The position numbers and the translations under genes were made by a program. 64,000 nt of DNA from Gammaproteobacteria bacterium (GTDB lineage Bacteria; Pseudomonadota; Gammaproteobacteria; Steroidobacterales; Foliamicaceae), in contig VXYS01000003.1 of assembly GCA_009845905.1 (NCBI GenBank), forward strand, positions 254,112 through 318,111, in the 5' to 3' direction. The notes beneath the pieces were generated by a model. That model made no database searches. It saw only the letters and a list, made by a program, of their open reading frames with translations, and was not told the origin of the DNA. Below are positions 9,948 through 18,901 of this stretch, one piece after another. Every line of letters starts with the position of its first letter. The first letter of the stretch is position 1.

Positions 9948-11426
9948 ATGCCTCCCGCCGCGCCGATATACATGGACTACGCCGCCTCCGCGCCGGTGGA
10001 TCCTCGCGTGGCCGAAGGCATGAGCGTACTGCTCGCGGCCGGGCCTCACGCAAACCCTTCCGCGCAGCACGCAGGCGGGATCGAGGCCGGGAAACTGATC
10101 GCGGAATCGGCGGCGCAGGTGGGCGCCCTGGTGGGGCTTTCGGGCGAGGAGGTCATCTTTACCTCCGGCGCGACCGAGTCCATCGGGCTGGGAGTGATCG
10201 GCGCAGCCCGCTATCGATCGCGGCACGGGCGCCACGTCATAACCGGCCTGAGCGAGCATCCGGCGGGGCTCAAGTCCTGCATGGCATTGCGGAACGAGGG
10301 CTTTGACGTGACCTGCCTCGAACCGGATTCGCGTGGCGTAGTCACGGGCGAGGCCCTGCGCTCCGCCCTGCGCCCCGACACCGTGCTCGTGTCGCTGATG
10401 CACGTGAACAACGAAATCGGCGTCGTGCAGGATGTCGCGGAATTCGGCAGTCTCTGCGCGGAGCATGGTGCCTGGCTGCATGTCGATGCGGCGCAGAGCG
10501 CAGGCAAGCTTCCGCTGGACATGCGCCGGCAGCGCATCGACCTGCTGTCCCTTACGGCGCACAAGATATGCGGCCCGAAGGGAGCAGGGGCCTTGTGCAT
10601 CAATCGCGAGCGAATCCCGCGCATCGAACCGCTGTTTTTCGGCGGAGGACAGCAACGCTCGCTGCGTCCCGGGACCCTGCCGACCCACCAGGTCGCCGGG
10701 TTGGGGACCGCCTGCGAGATAGCCGGCAAGGCCATGGAGTCGGAGGGTTTGCGGGTAGGCGCGCTGCGCGAGCGGTTATGGCGGGGCTTAAGTAAAGCCG
10801 GGGGCGTTGTACGGAACGGAGCGGGCGCGGAGCTGGCGCCCGGGATCCTCAGCGTCAGCGTGGAAGACGTCGAAGGCAGCAGCCTGGCGAATGCGCTTGA
10901 AGGGGTTGTTTTCTCGCTGGGGTCGGCCTGTTCCAGGGCGCAGGACGAGCCGTCCGCCATTCTGCGTTGCCTTGGGCGATCCCTGCTTCTGGCCGGGAGC
11001 ACGATCCGGTTCAGCGTGGGGCGCTTCAGCACCGAGCGGGAGGTCGACCAGGTCAGCGCGATATTCGAAAGAGCAGTTGCCGGTTTGCGCGCTCTGTCGG
11101 ACGAACGGCCGGCTTTGGGGGACGGCCCGGGATACGTCACCCGGGGTGAAGCGGGGCGGCGCAACGTCGGCGACTGGATACGCCTGGAGGCGCGCTGGGA
11201 TCGGAACGAGGCGATCGAGACGGCATTTCGCGTGTTGGGGCCGCCGATACTGGCAGCCGCCGCCCGCGACGGCGCGACGGCGCTGAAATCGGCAGGCCGG
11301 CAATTGGCGGTGGACGAATGGAACAAGCGGCTGAACGACGACCTCAAGCCGCCGCCGGAGGCGCGCTCGCTGCTGCTCCGCGCGCGTGACGCCTTGCAAG
11401 CCTGCCTGCGGGGCGGGGATAATTGA
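9948..11426 (+). CDS. iscS: cysteine desulfurase (IscS type) fused to a cysteine-free IscU-like domain
   Basis: Residues 1-385 are an IscS-type PLP enzyme that takes sulfur from cysteine: YMDYAASAPVDPRV, SGATES, His104, PLP lysine K206 in SLTAHK, and catalytic C328 in SLGSACSRAQDEPS, at the same numbers as in E. coli IscS. The protein continues to 492 residues. Residues about 395-487 align with IscU: GDWIRLEARW to GDVMKLQIKV, EAIETAFRVLG to GIIEDARFKTYG, ARDALQACL to AEDAIKAAI. The three IscU scaffold cysteines become V407, P432 and a leucine near 476; the conserved Asp (D409) remains. The IscU part cannot hold a cluster in the known way. iscA follows 28 bases later. Confidence 0.88.
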   Translation: MPPAAPIYMDYAASAPVDPRVAEGMSVLLAAGPHANPSAQHAGGIEAGKLIAESAAQVGALVGLSGEEVIFTSGATESIGLGVIGAARYRSRHGRHVITGLSEHPAGLKSCMALRNEGFDVTCLEPDSRGVVTGEALRSALRPDTVLVSLMHVNNEIGVVQDVAEFGSLCAEHGAWLHVDAAQSAGKLPLDMRRQRIDLLSLTAHKICGPKGAGALCINRERIPRIEPLFFGGGQQRSLRPGTLPTHQVAGLGTACEIAGKAMESEGLRVGALRERLWRGLSKAGGVVRNGAGAELAPGILSVSVEDVEGSSLANALEGVVFSLGSACSRAQDEPSAILRCLGRSLLLAGSTIRFSVGRFSTEREVDQVSAIFERAVAGLRALSDERPALGDGPGYVTRGEAGRRNVGDWIRLEARWDRNEAIETAFRVLGPPILAAAARDGATALKSAGRQLAVDEWNKRLNDDLKPPPEARSLLLRARDALQACLRGGDN

Positions 11427-11454
11427 TTGCCTGGAATGACTGTGAGGTAGAACC

Positions 11455-11778
11455 ATGAGCTTGCGCCTTACATCTCGCGCCGAAGCCAGGGTGCTGGAAT
11501 ACCTGCAGCGCCGCGGCAGCGGCGTCGGCTTGCGGGTGGGCGTTACGGAGACCGGGTGCTCCGGGTATTCGTACGTGCTGGATTACGCCGACGAGGTGGG
11601 ACGGGACGACGTGGTGATGCGTCAGAACGAACTGAACATCGTCGTGGCGCGCGAGAGCCTGCCGCTGCTGGAAGGGACCGAAGTGGACTTCGTGCAGAAG
11701 GACCTGAACGAGCAGTTCGTCTTCACCAATCCTAACGCGACCGGCGAATGCGGATGCGGCGAAAGCTTCACCGTATGA
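11455..11778 (+). CDS. iscA: iron-sulfur cluster assembly protein IscA
   Basis: An A-type Fe-S carrier of 107 residues, the normal family length. The three cluster-binding cysteines are present: C35 in ETGCSGYSY, and C99 and C101 in GECGCGESF. The start is a well-placed ATG with GAGG upstream. It lies just after the iscS fusion gene, and its stop overlaps the ndk start in ATGA. A normal iscU, hscB, hscA and fdx are not found beside it. Confidence 0.94.
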   Translation: MSLRLTSRAEARVLEYLQRRGSGVGLRVGVTETGCSGYSYVLDYADEVGRDDVVMRQNELNIVVARESLPLLEGTEVDFVQKDLNEQFVFTNPNATGECGCGESFTV

Positions 11779-12197
11779 GTCAGCGCACCCTTTCGATCAT
11801 CAAGCCGGACGGCGTTGCGCGCGGCCTGATCGGAGAAATATACAAGCGGTTCGCGGACGCGGGACTCAAGATCATTGCCGCCCGAATGCTGCACCTTGAC
11901 GACCAGCAGGCCCGGGATTTCTACCGGGTGCATTGCGAACGCCCGTTCTACGACGACCTTGTGACCTACATGACCTCCGGCCCCATCATGGTCCAGGTCC
12001 TGGAAGGCGAAGATGCGATTGACCGCAATCGCGAGTTGATGGGCGCCACGAATCCGGCCGATGCCGCCGGGGGAACGGTACGCGCGGACTTCGGCGAGAG
12101 CGTGGAGCGCAATGTGGTTCACGGGTCGGACGGCCCCGGGACGGCCGGAGAAGAAATCGACTTTTTCTTCCGGGGCGCCGAACTGCATCCGCACTAA
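11775..12197 (+). CDS. ndk: nucleoside diphosphate kinase
   Basis: Ndk moves the gamma-phosphate between nucleoside triphosphates and diphosphates through a phosphohistidine. The 140-residue protein has the expected TLSIIKPDG start, the active-site His116 in NVVHGSD, and the substrate residues [14 protein letters not shown]. The start used is ATG 11775 overlapping the iscA stop; an upstream in-frame extension encodes only iscA-antiphase sequence. It is the first gene of the classical ndk-rlmN-pilF-rodZ-hisS neighbourhood. Confidence 0.97.
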   Translation: MSQRTLSIIKPDGVARGLIGEIYKRFADAGLKIIAARMLHLDDQQARDFYRVHCERPFYDDLVTYMTSGPIMVQVLEGEDAIDRNRELMGATNPADAAGGTVRADFGESVERNVVHGSDGPGTAGEEIDFFFRGAELHPH

Positions 12198-12248
12198 GTG
12201 TTGTGAGAAACAACACCTGGCCCGGCCTGCGGGCGTGACGCGACTCCA

Positions 12249-13334
12249 GTGAACAGGGAAGCGGGCGCCGTTTCACTGTTGGGTTTGCCGCGCGGCGAAC
12301 TGGAGGAGTGGTTCGTGTCGCGGGGCGAGGCGGCGTTCCGCGCCCGCCAACTCATGCGGTGGCTCTACCACCGCGGCGAACTGGAGCCGCGCAGGATGAC
12401 GGACATGACGCTGACGCTGCGCGAATCGCTGGGGCGGACGGCCGGCCTGGTCCTTCCGGACGTGCTGAAGCTTGAGCGCTCGGCGGACGGTACGCGCAAG
12501 TGGCTGCTGGACGCGGGCGGCGGGCAGGTCATCGAGACGGTCTTCATTCCCGAACGCACACGCGGCTCTCTCTGCGTATCCTCGCAGGTCGGCTGTGCGG
12601 TCAACTGCCCGTTCTGCGCAACCGGCCAGATGGGATTCAACCGGAACCTGAGCGCCGCCGAAATCGTTGCCCAGGTCCTGGTCGCGCGTCGGGAACTCGA
12701 CGACGGGGAGAACGCCATCACCAATATCGTGTTCATGGGGATGGGGGAGCCGTTGGCGAATTTCCGCGAGGTCGTGCGCGCCGCGTCGGTGTTTGTCGAT
12801 CACCTGGGCCTGGGACTCTCTCGGCGACGCGTAACCCTGAGCACCAGCGGCATTACGCCGCGTATCCGCAAGCTCGCGGCGGTGTCCCGCGTCGCCCTGG
12901 CCCTGTCGCTGCATGCGCCGGACGACGAACTGCGCAACTTCCTGGTCCCGCTCAACAAGCGCTACCCCATTGGACCATTGCTCGATGCCTGCTGGAACTA
13001 TGCGCGGGAGACGGAGAGCCGTGAAATCACGTTCGAGTACGTGATGCTGGACGGCGTCAATGACCAGCCCCACCAGGCCAGGGCGTTGGCAAAACTGCTT
13101 CGGGACCGGCCGGCCAAGCTGAATCTCATACCCTACAATCGGGTCGAAGGCGCCCCGTTCAAGTGTTCGCCACGCGACGCGATCGACCGCTTCCGCCAGG
13201 TTCTGCTCGACGCCGGCATCATGACCATCACGCGCAAGACCCGCGGCGACGACATCGACGCTGCCTGTGGCCAGTTGCGGGGGACGGTGCTGAACGGCAG
13301 GAGCGTTCCGGCCGGAATGAGCGCGCGGGCATGA
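12249..13334 (+). CDS. rlmN: dual-specificity 23S rRNA/tRNA adenine-C2 methyltransferase
   Basis: RlmN is a radical SAM enzyme that methylates C2 of A2503 in 23S rRNA and A37 in some tRNAs. The 361-residue protein has the radical SAM triad C116xxxC120xxC123 (CAVNCPFC), MGMGEPLANF, the HAPDDELR and PYNRVEG motifs, and a C-terminal catalytic cysteine in AACGQLRG. It starts GTG at 12249. Its stop overlaps the next start (ATGA), coupling it to the PilF-like gene as in Pseudomonas. Confidence 0.96.
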   Translation: MNREAGAVSLLGLPRGELEEWFVSRGEAAFRARQLMRWLYHRGELEPRRMTDMTLTLRESLGRTAGLVLPDVLKLERSADGTRKWLLDAGGGQVIETVFIPERTRGSLCVSSQVGCAVNCPFCATGQMGFNRNLSAAEIVAQVLVARRELDDGENAITNIVFMGMGEPLANFREVVRAASVFVDHLGLGLSRRRVTLSTSGITPRIRKLAAVSRVALALSLHAPDDELRNFLVPLNKRYPIGPLLDACWNYARETESREITFEYVMLDGVNDQPHQARALAKLLRDRPAKLNLIPYNRVEGAPFKCSPRDAIDRFRQVLLDAGIMTITRKTRGDDIDAACGQLRGTVLNGRSVPAGMSARA

Positions 13335-13867
13335 GGCTGCTGTGGTTCATGGCCGCCGCCCTGCTGACGGCCGGATGCCAGGCGGGCCTGAATGCCGGTC
13401 CGGACGCGTCGGCATTGAACCTCGAACTGGGCGCGGCGTACCTTGCCCAGGGCCGACTGGAACTGGCTCGCGACAAGCTCCTGCGGGCCACGCGGCAGGA
13501 TCCCGATTCATCGGAGGCCCACCGCGTTCTTGGAATGGCCTATGAGCGCCTTGAAGATCAGGAACGGGCCGGGCTGCATTACCGGCACGCGGTCCGGTTG
13601 GCGCCGCGCGATGTCGAGGCGCTCAACAGCCTGGGCGTTTTCCAGTGCCGCCGGGCCGGAATGCCGCGGGAGGGCCTAAAGTTGCTTGAACGGGCTGCCC
13701 GGGAAGCTGTCGGAATTCGCCGCGCGGCCGTCTACGTGAACTCTGGCATGTGCGAACTGCCGCTGAACAGGGAGGGCGCGGAGGATTGGTTTCGGCGCGC
13801 GCTGGCGATCGATCCCCTTCATGTCGAGGCACAATTGCTGCTGGAGCGGCTAGTAGCGCAGAATTGA
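13331..13867 (+). CDS. pilF: PilF/PilW-type TPR lipoprotein
   Basis: The 178-residue protein starts with a lipoprotein signal (MRLLWFMAAALLTAGC, cysteine 16), followed by tetratricopeptide repeats (LNLELGAAYLAQGRLELARDKL, SSEAHRVLGMAYERLEDQERAGLHY, VEALNSLGVFQCR). In pseudomonads PilF pilots the PilQ secretin to the outer membrane. The protein here is shorter than PilF (about 250), and type IV pilus genes are not seen in the window. Position between rlmN and rodZ supports the name. Confidence 0.8.
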   Translation: MRLLWFMAAALLTAGCQAGLNAGPDASALNLELGAAYLAQGRLELARDKLLRATRQDPDSSEAHRVLGMAYERLEDQERAGLHYRHAVRLAPRDVEALNSLGVFQCRRAGMPREGLKLLERAAREAVGIRRAAVYVNSGMCELPLNREGAEDWFRRALAIDPLHVEAQLLLERLVAQN

Positions 13868-13884
13868 TCAGGAGAATTGTTGAG

Positions 13885-14298
13885 ATGGCAGAAACGACCC
13901 AGAATCCGACCGGTTCCTACGGCGAGCGGCTGCAATCCGCCCGCCGGGCTCAGATGATCACGGTTGAGGATGTCGCCCAGGAGCTTCGGCTGTCGACCGA
14001 TGCCGTGAGCGCACTGGAGGCAGGTCAGATCGAGATGTTCGGCGCCCATGCTCACGTTGTGGGTCATTTGCGCTGTTACTGCAAGCTTCTCAAGATCAAC
14101 GCGGAAGAGCTGATATCCGACTACCGGCGCAAGTACCCGGATTGGGACCGCCTTCCCGCCAAAGTCGGCCTGGCGCCTTCCCGGGTCCAGCGCTGGGGTC
14201 GGCTGAAGCTGGTTACGTGGATCCTGGTCGCTACGGCGTTGTGCCTGATCGCCTATCAATTCTGGGGCGACATGGTGCTTGGCTGGTTCTCGGACTGA
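13885..14298 (+). CDS. rodZ: RodZ-like HTH membrane protein, short form
   Basis: RodZ links MreB to the elongation machinery. The 137-residue protein has the cytoplasmic helix-turn-helix (GERLQSARRAQMITVEDVAQELRL to about residue 75, with HVVGHLRCYCKLL) and one membrane span at about 107-128 (LVTWILVATALCLIAYQFW). It then stops, so the periplasmic DUF4115 domain of E. coli RodZ (337 residues) is missing. The start at ATG 13885 follows GGAG. The place between pilF and hisS is the normal rodZ slot, but ispG, usually next, is absent. Confidence 0.78.
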   Translation: MAETTQNPTGSYGERLQSARRAQMITVEDVAQELRLSTDAVSALEAGQIEMFGAHAHVVGHLRCYCKLLKINAEELISDYRRKYPDWDRLPAKVGLAPSRVQRWGRLKLVTWILVATALCLIAYQFWGDMVLGWFSD

Positions 14299-14344
14299 TT
14301 CCGGACCGGCGCCAACAGGTCCAAAGTCAGACTGGAGGCGGCGC

Positions 14345-15631
14345 GTGCCGGGAAAGTCCGTTCAATCGGTTCGGGGCGTTCGCGATCTTCTTCCCGAGGA
14401 CGCCGCTCTTTGGCGCAGCGCCGAGGGAATCGTCATCGGAACGTTGGAGGAGCACGGATACCGCGAGCTCCGCGTTCCGCTCCTGGAGCACGCCGAACTT
14501 TACCTTCGCTCGGTGGGTGAGGACACCGACATCGTGCAGAAGGAAATGTATACCACCCGGGGAAGCAAGGGCCGGACCATCAGCCTGCGTCCGGAAGCGA
14601 CCGCCGGCATCGTGCGGGCGGCACTGGAACATGGTCTGCACCGAGGCCGCCATCGCGTCTGGTGCGCGGGGCCGATGTTCCGCCGGGAACGGCCGCAGCG
14701 CGGGCGTCTCAGGCAGTTCCACCAGTTCGACGTGGAAGCCATCGGGTTCGCGGGGCCCGACATCGACGCGGAGCTCATCGCGCTGGCCGCGCGCATCTTC
14801 GCCAGGCTGGGAGTGGACGGAATCACGCTGGAACTCAACAGCCTTGGCGGGCCCAGCTGCCGTGCGGCGTACCGGGACCGCCTGAGGGAGTACTTCGGAG
14901 ATCATATGCAGTCGCTGGACGCGGACAGTCGCGCCCGGCTGGACAGGAATCCCCTGCGCATTCTCGACAGCCGCAACCCGGACATGGCCGACCTGATCGG
15001 CGGCGCCCCGGAAGTTTCCGAGTTTCTCGAGCCGGAATCCGCCGATCACTTCGCCGAGCTGCAAGCTCTGCTGATCGCAATCGGGCTGGATTTCCGCGTC
15101 AATTCCCGCCTGGTCAGGGGTCTGGACTACTACAGCAGGACCGTGTTCGAGTTTCTGACCGACCGGCTGGGAGCGCAGAACGCCGTGTGCGCCGGGGGCC
15201 GCTATGACGGCTTGGTCGAGCAGCTTGGAGGACCGCCCACGCCCGCTATCGGATGGGCGATGGGAGTCGAACGCGTGCTTGAACTCGCGCGCCTTCCGGA
15301 CTCGGCCGAAGCCGAGGGTGTTTACCTGGTCCTGCTGGGCGGGGGCGCCGTGCGCAAGGCCGGCCTGAAGCTGGCCGAGAAGCTAAGGAACGAGTGCCCC
15401 GGCCTGCCCGTGCAGATGCACTGCGGCGGGGGCAAGGTCAAGGCCCAGATGCGCCAAGCAAGCCGTTCGGGGGCGCGCTACGCGCTGGTCATCGGAGAGA
15501 GGGAGCTGGACGGAGGAACCGTTGGCATGAAGGACCTGCGCGAGGAAGGCGAACAAAAGGATGTCCCGATCGAGGAACTTTCGCGCGTGTTGCGGGGGCG
15601 CTCCGACCGTACAATTCGGGATCATGGATGA
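14345..15631 (+). CDS. hisS: histidyl-tRNA synthetase
   Basis: Class II aminoacyl-tRNA synthetase of 428 residues. Motif 2 (GPMFRRERPQRGRLRQFHQFDVE), histidine motifs LVRGLDYYSRTVFEF and AGGRYDGLVEQLGG, motif 3 (AIGWAMGVERVLEL) and a C-terminal anticodon-binding domain are present. The start is GTG 14345, preceded by GGAGG six bases upstream and giving the normal PGKSVQSVRGVRDLLPED N-terminus; the longer open frame to 14279 overlaps rodZ. The stop overlaps the yfgM start. Confidence 0.96.
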   Translation: MPGKSVQSVRGVRDLLPEDAALWRSAEGIVIGTLEEHGYRELRVPLLEHAELYLRSVGEDTDIVQKEMYTTRGSKGRTISLRPEATAGIVRAALEHGLHRGRHRVWCAGPMFRRERPQRGRLRQFHQFDVEAIGFAGPDIDAELIALAARIFARLGVDGITLELNSLGGPSCRAAYRDRLREYFGDHMQSLDADSRARLDRNPLRILDSRNPDMADLIGGAPEVSEFLEPESADHFAELQALLIAIGLDFRVNSRLVRGLDYYSRTVFEFLTDRLGAQNAVCAGGRYDGLVEQLGGPPTPAIGWAMGVERVLELARLPDSAEAEGVYLVLLGGGAVRKAGLKLAEKLRNECPGLPVQMHCGGGKVKAQMRQASRSGARYALVIGERELDGGTVGMKDLREEGEQKDVPIEELSRVLRGRSDRTIRDHG

Positions 15632-16319
15632 TTTTCTTACCGATCAACAGCAGGCGGCGCGCGTGCAGGGCTGGGTGCGCGAGTACGCGCCGACCGCTAT
15701 TCTGGCCGTCGCGATAGGAATCGGCGGCTACTTCGGGTATACCCAATGGCAGGTGCGGCAGGACCGGCAGGCCGCCGAAGCATCCGAACTCTATGAGGAT
15801 TTCCGGGCCGCTATCGAATCCGGCGACCGGGATTCCGCCGCGACGCTGCTGGAAAGCCTGATTGCGAACCACGAAGGCAGCGGCTATGAGGATCACGCCC
15901 GGCTGCTCATGGCAAAGCAATATGTTGATACGACGCAGCCTTCCCTGGCGGAGCAGGAGTTGCAGGCCGTCATCACAACGACTTCAAACGGCGACCTGCG
16001 GCAATTGGCGCGCTTGCGGCTGGCGCGGGTCTACCTCTACATGGATCGGCCCGAAGATGGTCTGGAAACGCTGAATTCGGACGTATATTCGCCCGCCTGG
16101 CGGCAGTTGACGGAGGACATGCGGGGCGACCTGCACCAGGCGCTGGGGCAGACGGAGGCGGCGCGCGCCGCTTACCAGGCGGCGCTGGAACATAGCGGGC
16201 AGATCGATGCAGCCTGGATTCGTCTGAAACTGGACCACCTGTCGGGGACCGGCGCCGCCGAAGCTGAGCCGCCTCAGCCGGACACGGTGGACGAAAGCGC
16301 ACCTGCAGGCAAGGAATAA
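15624..16319 (+). CDS. yfgM: YfgM-family periplasmic TPR protein (ancillary SecYEG translocon subunit)
   Basis: The 231-residue protein has a short cytoplasmic N-terminus, one membrane span at about 22-42 (AILAVAIGIGGYFGYTQW) and a TPR-rich periplasmic domain (LYEDFRAAIESGD, LARLRLARVYLYMDRPEDGLETL). YfgM binds SecYEG and periplasmic chaperones such as PpiD in E. coli. It starts at ATG 15624 inside the hisS stop and ends 2 bases before bamB, the usual hisS-yfgM-bamB order. The C-terminal tail (about 25 residues) is acidic and low complexity. Confidence 0.92.
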   Translation: MDDFLTDQQQAARVQGWVREYAPTAILAVAIGIGGYFGYTQWQVRQDRQAAEASELYEDFRAAIESGDRDSAATLLESLIANHEGSGYEDHARLLMAKQYVDTTQPSLAEQELQAVITTTSNGDLRQLARLRLARVYLYMDRPEDGLETLNSDVYSPAWRQLTEDMRGDLHQALGQTEAARAAYQAALEHSGQIDAAWIRLKLDHLSGTGAAEAEPPQPDTVDESAPAGKE

Positions 16320-16321
16320 CC

Positions 16322-17485
16322 ATGAAGGCTCTTACTCTGCTAATCCTCGTCGCGGGTTCGCTGGCGGTCGGTGGTTGCGGAATTTTCGGCGGCGACGAGG
16401 AGAGCGAGGCGCGCCAGCCCCGCGAACTCATGGAATTCAGCGAACAGTTCCGGATTCGGCGTGTCTGGTCCGCAAGGGTCGGCGATGGCGGCGATGAATT
16501 GCGCCTCGCATTGCGGCTGGACGGCGACGGCGCCAGGATCTACGCGGCCAACGTGGACGGCGTGGTTCATGCCTTCGACGCCGCCAACGGCAGGCAGCGC
16601 TGGCGACGCGACACGGACCTCAGCCTATCCGCCGGCCCGGTTGTCGGAGACGGCGTAGTCGCCGTGGGTTCCTCCGGCGGCTGGGTCGTGGTGCTGGATG
16701 CGGACAGCGGCATCGAGGAATGGCGCGCCTATGTCAGCGGCGAAGTGCTGGCGGCGCCGGCCATCGGCGGCGGCCGGTTGTTCGTGCGCACGGTGCACGG
16801 TTTTCTCTACGCGTTCAGTCTGTCTACAGGCCAGGAACTCTGGTCGGTTTCCCAGAGCGTTCCCCGGCTCAGCCTGCGGGGTACGTCCGCACCTGTGGTG
16901 CAGGCGCAGATGGTGATCTGCGGGTTCGACAACGGGCGGCTGACCGCCTATCAGCAATCCGACGGCGCCAAGGCGTGGGACGTACCGCTCGCCGCGCCGG
17001 CGGGCCGCAACGAGCTGGAACGTCTGGTGGACCTCAACGGCGACGTGCAGGTGGTGGGCAACGACGTTTACGTCGCAGGCTACAACGGACTGCTGACCTC
17101 GGTAGCGGCGGAGTCGGGCGAGTTGCTTTGGTCGCGGGAATTTTCCGGCTACAACGGCCTGGTGGTGGACGCGAACAATGTGTATTCGGTCAGCGAAGAC
17201 GGGCAGATAAGCGCCCACGCCCGCACCGGAGGCACCCCGCTGTGGAGCTCCGATTCGCTCGGCTATCGGGACCTTTCCCGTCCGTCGCTGTACGCCGCCC
17301 ACGTGATGGTCGGTGACCTCGAGGGGTATCTGCACGGATTCAACGTTTTCACCGGAAGGCTGGAGGCGCGCACCCGAGCGGGGAACAGCCGCATCGGTTC
17401 GCAGCCGCTTGTGATGGGAGACAGGCTGTTCGCGCTCACCGTATCCGGCGAACTGACCGCCTGGCGCTCCGCGGCCGGCTCGTGA
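16322..17485 (+). CDS. bamB: outer membrane protein assembly factor BamB
   Basis: BamB is a lipoprotein of the BAM complex that inserts beta-barrels into the outer membrane. The 387-residue protein has a lipoprotein signal (MKALTLLILVAGSLAVGGC, cysteine 19) and an eight-bladed PQQ-type propeller with repeated G.LYA...G...W patterns (IYAANVDGVVHAFDAANGRQRW, LFVRTVHGFLYAFSLSTGQELW). Length and position between yfgM and der match E. coli. der starts 18 bases after its stop. Confidence 0.96.
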   Translation: MKALTLLILVAGSLAVGGCGIFGGDEESEARQPRELMEFSEQFRIRRVWSARVGDGGDELRLALRLDGDGARIYAANVDGVVHAFDAANGRQRWRRDTDLSLSAGPVVGDGVVAVGSSGGWVVVLDADSGIEEWRAYVSGEVLAAPAIGGGRLFVRTVHGFLYAFSLSTGQELWSVSQSVPRLSLRGTSAPVVQAQMVICGFDNGRLTAYQQSDGAKAWDVPLAAPAGRNELERLVDLNGDVQVVGNDVYVAGYNGLLTSVAAESGELLWSREFSGYNGLVVDANNVYSVSEDGQISAHARTGGTPLWSSDSLGYRDLSRPSLYAAHVMVGDLEGYLHGFNVFTGRLEARTRAGNSRIGSQPLVMGDRLFALTVSGELTAWRSAAGS

Positions 17486-17503
17486 CCCTGGTGGGGCAGG
17501 TCC

Positions 17504-18823
17504 ATGTTGCCGGTCGTGGCCATTACCGGGCGGCCCAACGTAGGCAAGTCCACGCTCTTCAATCGGCTTGCCGGTAAACGCGAAGCCCTGGTCGCCGATT
17601 ATCCCGGGCTGACGCGCGACCGCCGCCACTGCCTGGCCAGGCTGGCCGGCCGCCGCGTAATCCTGGTTGATACGCCGGGCGTCGGCGAGGGCGGCGATTG
17701 GGACGAGGCGCTTCGCGGGCAATTCGAACGGGCGCTGGCCGAGAGCGATCTCGCCGTCCTGCTGACTGACTCCCGCCAAGGACTTTGCCCGGCCGATGAA
17801 GCGGCGGCGGGCTGGATGCGCGAGGCCGGCTGTGCCGTAATCCTGGCCGTCAACAAGAGCGAAGGGCAGCCGCGGGAAATCAGCGTGGCGGAGTTTCACG
17901 CCCTCGGCATCCCCGATCCTCATGCGATATCGGCACTTCGCGGCGACGGTGTGACGTTGCTCGCGGAAGCGGTAGCGGGGGCCCTGCCGGCGGGCGCCGC
18001 AACCCTGGATGCAGACCAGGGACGCACCCGGATAGCGATCATCGGCCGCCCGAACGTCGGCAAATCGACCCTGGTGAACCGCTACCTGGGCGAGGAGCGC
18101 ATGCTGGTGCGGGACCAGGCCGGCACCACCCGCGACAGCGTGCCGCTGGACTTCGAGTACGGCGGCGAGCCCTGCACGCTGGTGGATACGGCCGGCATCC
18201 GGCGCCGCGCGCGTGTCGATCCAGGGCCCGAGAGGTTATCGGTAACGCAGGCGTTGCAGGCGATAGAACAGGCGGACGCCGTCATCGTTCTCCTCGACGC
18301 CCGGGAAGGCGCAACGGAGCAGGACCTGAGGCTGATCTCGCTGGCGCTGGACCGGGGCAGAGCGCTGGTCATCGGCGCCAATCAATGGGACCGGGTTCCG
18401 GCTTCCGACCGGGCCCGCGTGAACGACGAATTAGCGCGGCAACTGAAATTCCTGGACTTCGCCGATCTGCACCGTGTGTCCGCCCTGCGTGGATGGAGCG
18501 TTACGAAGCTGCTCGACAGCGCGCTTGCGGGTGTGGAGTCGGCCAGCCGGGACCTGCCCACCGGGCAACTCAATGCAGTGCTTAGAAGGGCCGTGGAAGA
18601 ACACGCGACGCCCAGACGAGGCGGACGCCGGATTCGGCTCAATTACGCACATCAGGGAGGCAAACGGCCGCCGCTGATCGTCATTCACGGGCGGCAGACG
18701 AAACACCTGCCGGACAGTTTCCGGCGCTACCTGGCGCGCCGGGTACGAACCACTTTCGGTTTACGGGGCACGCCGGTGCGCATCGAATTGCGCACGGGGT
18801 CCAATCCCTACAAGGAATCGTGA
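17504..18823 (+). CDS. der: ribosome-assembly GTPase Der (EngA)
   Basis: Der is an essential GTPase for 50S maturation. The 439-residue protein has two G domains in tandem, each with GRPNVGKST (about residues 9-17 and 183-191), DTPGV or DTAGI, and NKSE or NQWD specificity motifs, followed by the KH-like C-terminal domain (RIRLNYAHQGGKRPPLIVIHG, GTPVRIELR). It ends the hisS-yfgM-bamB-der block and converges on xseA across an 78-base gap that holds a palindromic element. Confidence 0.97.
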   Translation: MLPVVAITGRPNVGKSTLFNRLAGKREALVADYPGLTRDRRHCLARLAGRRVILVDTPGVGEGGDWDEALRGQFERALAESDLAVLLTDSRQGLCPADEAAAGWMREAGCAVILAVNKSEGQPREISVAEFHALGIPDPHAISALRGDGVTLLAEAVAGALPAGAATLDADQGRTRIAIIGRPNVGKSTLVNRYLGEERMLVRDQAGTTRDSVPLDFEYGGEPCTLVDTAGIRRRARVDPGPERLSVTQALQAIEQADAVIVLLDAREGATEQDLRLISLALDRGRALVIGANQWDRVPASDRARVNDELARQLKFLDFADLHRVSALRGWSVTKLLDSALAGVESASRDLPTGQLNAVLRRAVEEHATPRRGGRRIRLNYAHQGGKRPPLIVIHGRQTKHLPDSFRRYLARRVRTTFGLRGTPVRIELRTGSNPYKES

Positions 18824-18830
18824 CGCCAAG

Positions 18831-18898
18831 CCTGGGAGACACGTCGTCCCGACCTCCGCGAAGGTGGAACACCGCGAGTGACACGCCCTCGCTCCCGG
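18831..18898. repeat. dispersed palindromic element, family 1 (copy 1, minus orientation)
   Basis: This fills the gap between the converging der and xseA genes. Read on the minus strand it starts CCGGGAGCGAGGGCGT, has TTCGCGGAGGTCGGGACG in the middle, and ends TCTCCCAGG. The same three blocks in the same order occur at 36784-36852 (CCGGGAGGGAAGGCGT, TTCCCGGAGAGCGGGACG, ACTCCCAGG). It is the most diverged copy, and could also act as a bidirectional terminator. Confidence 0.5.
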
Positions 18899-18901
18899 GG
18901 T

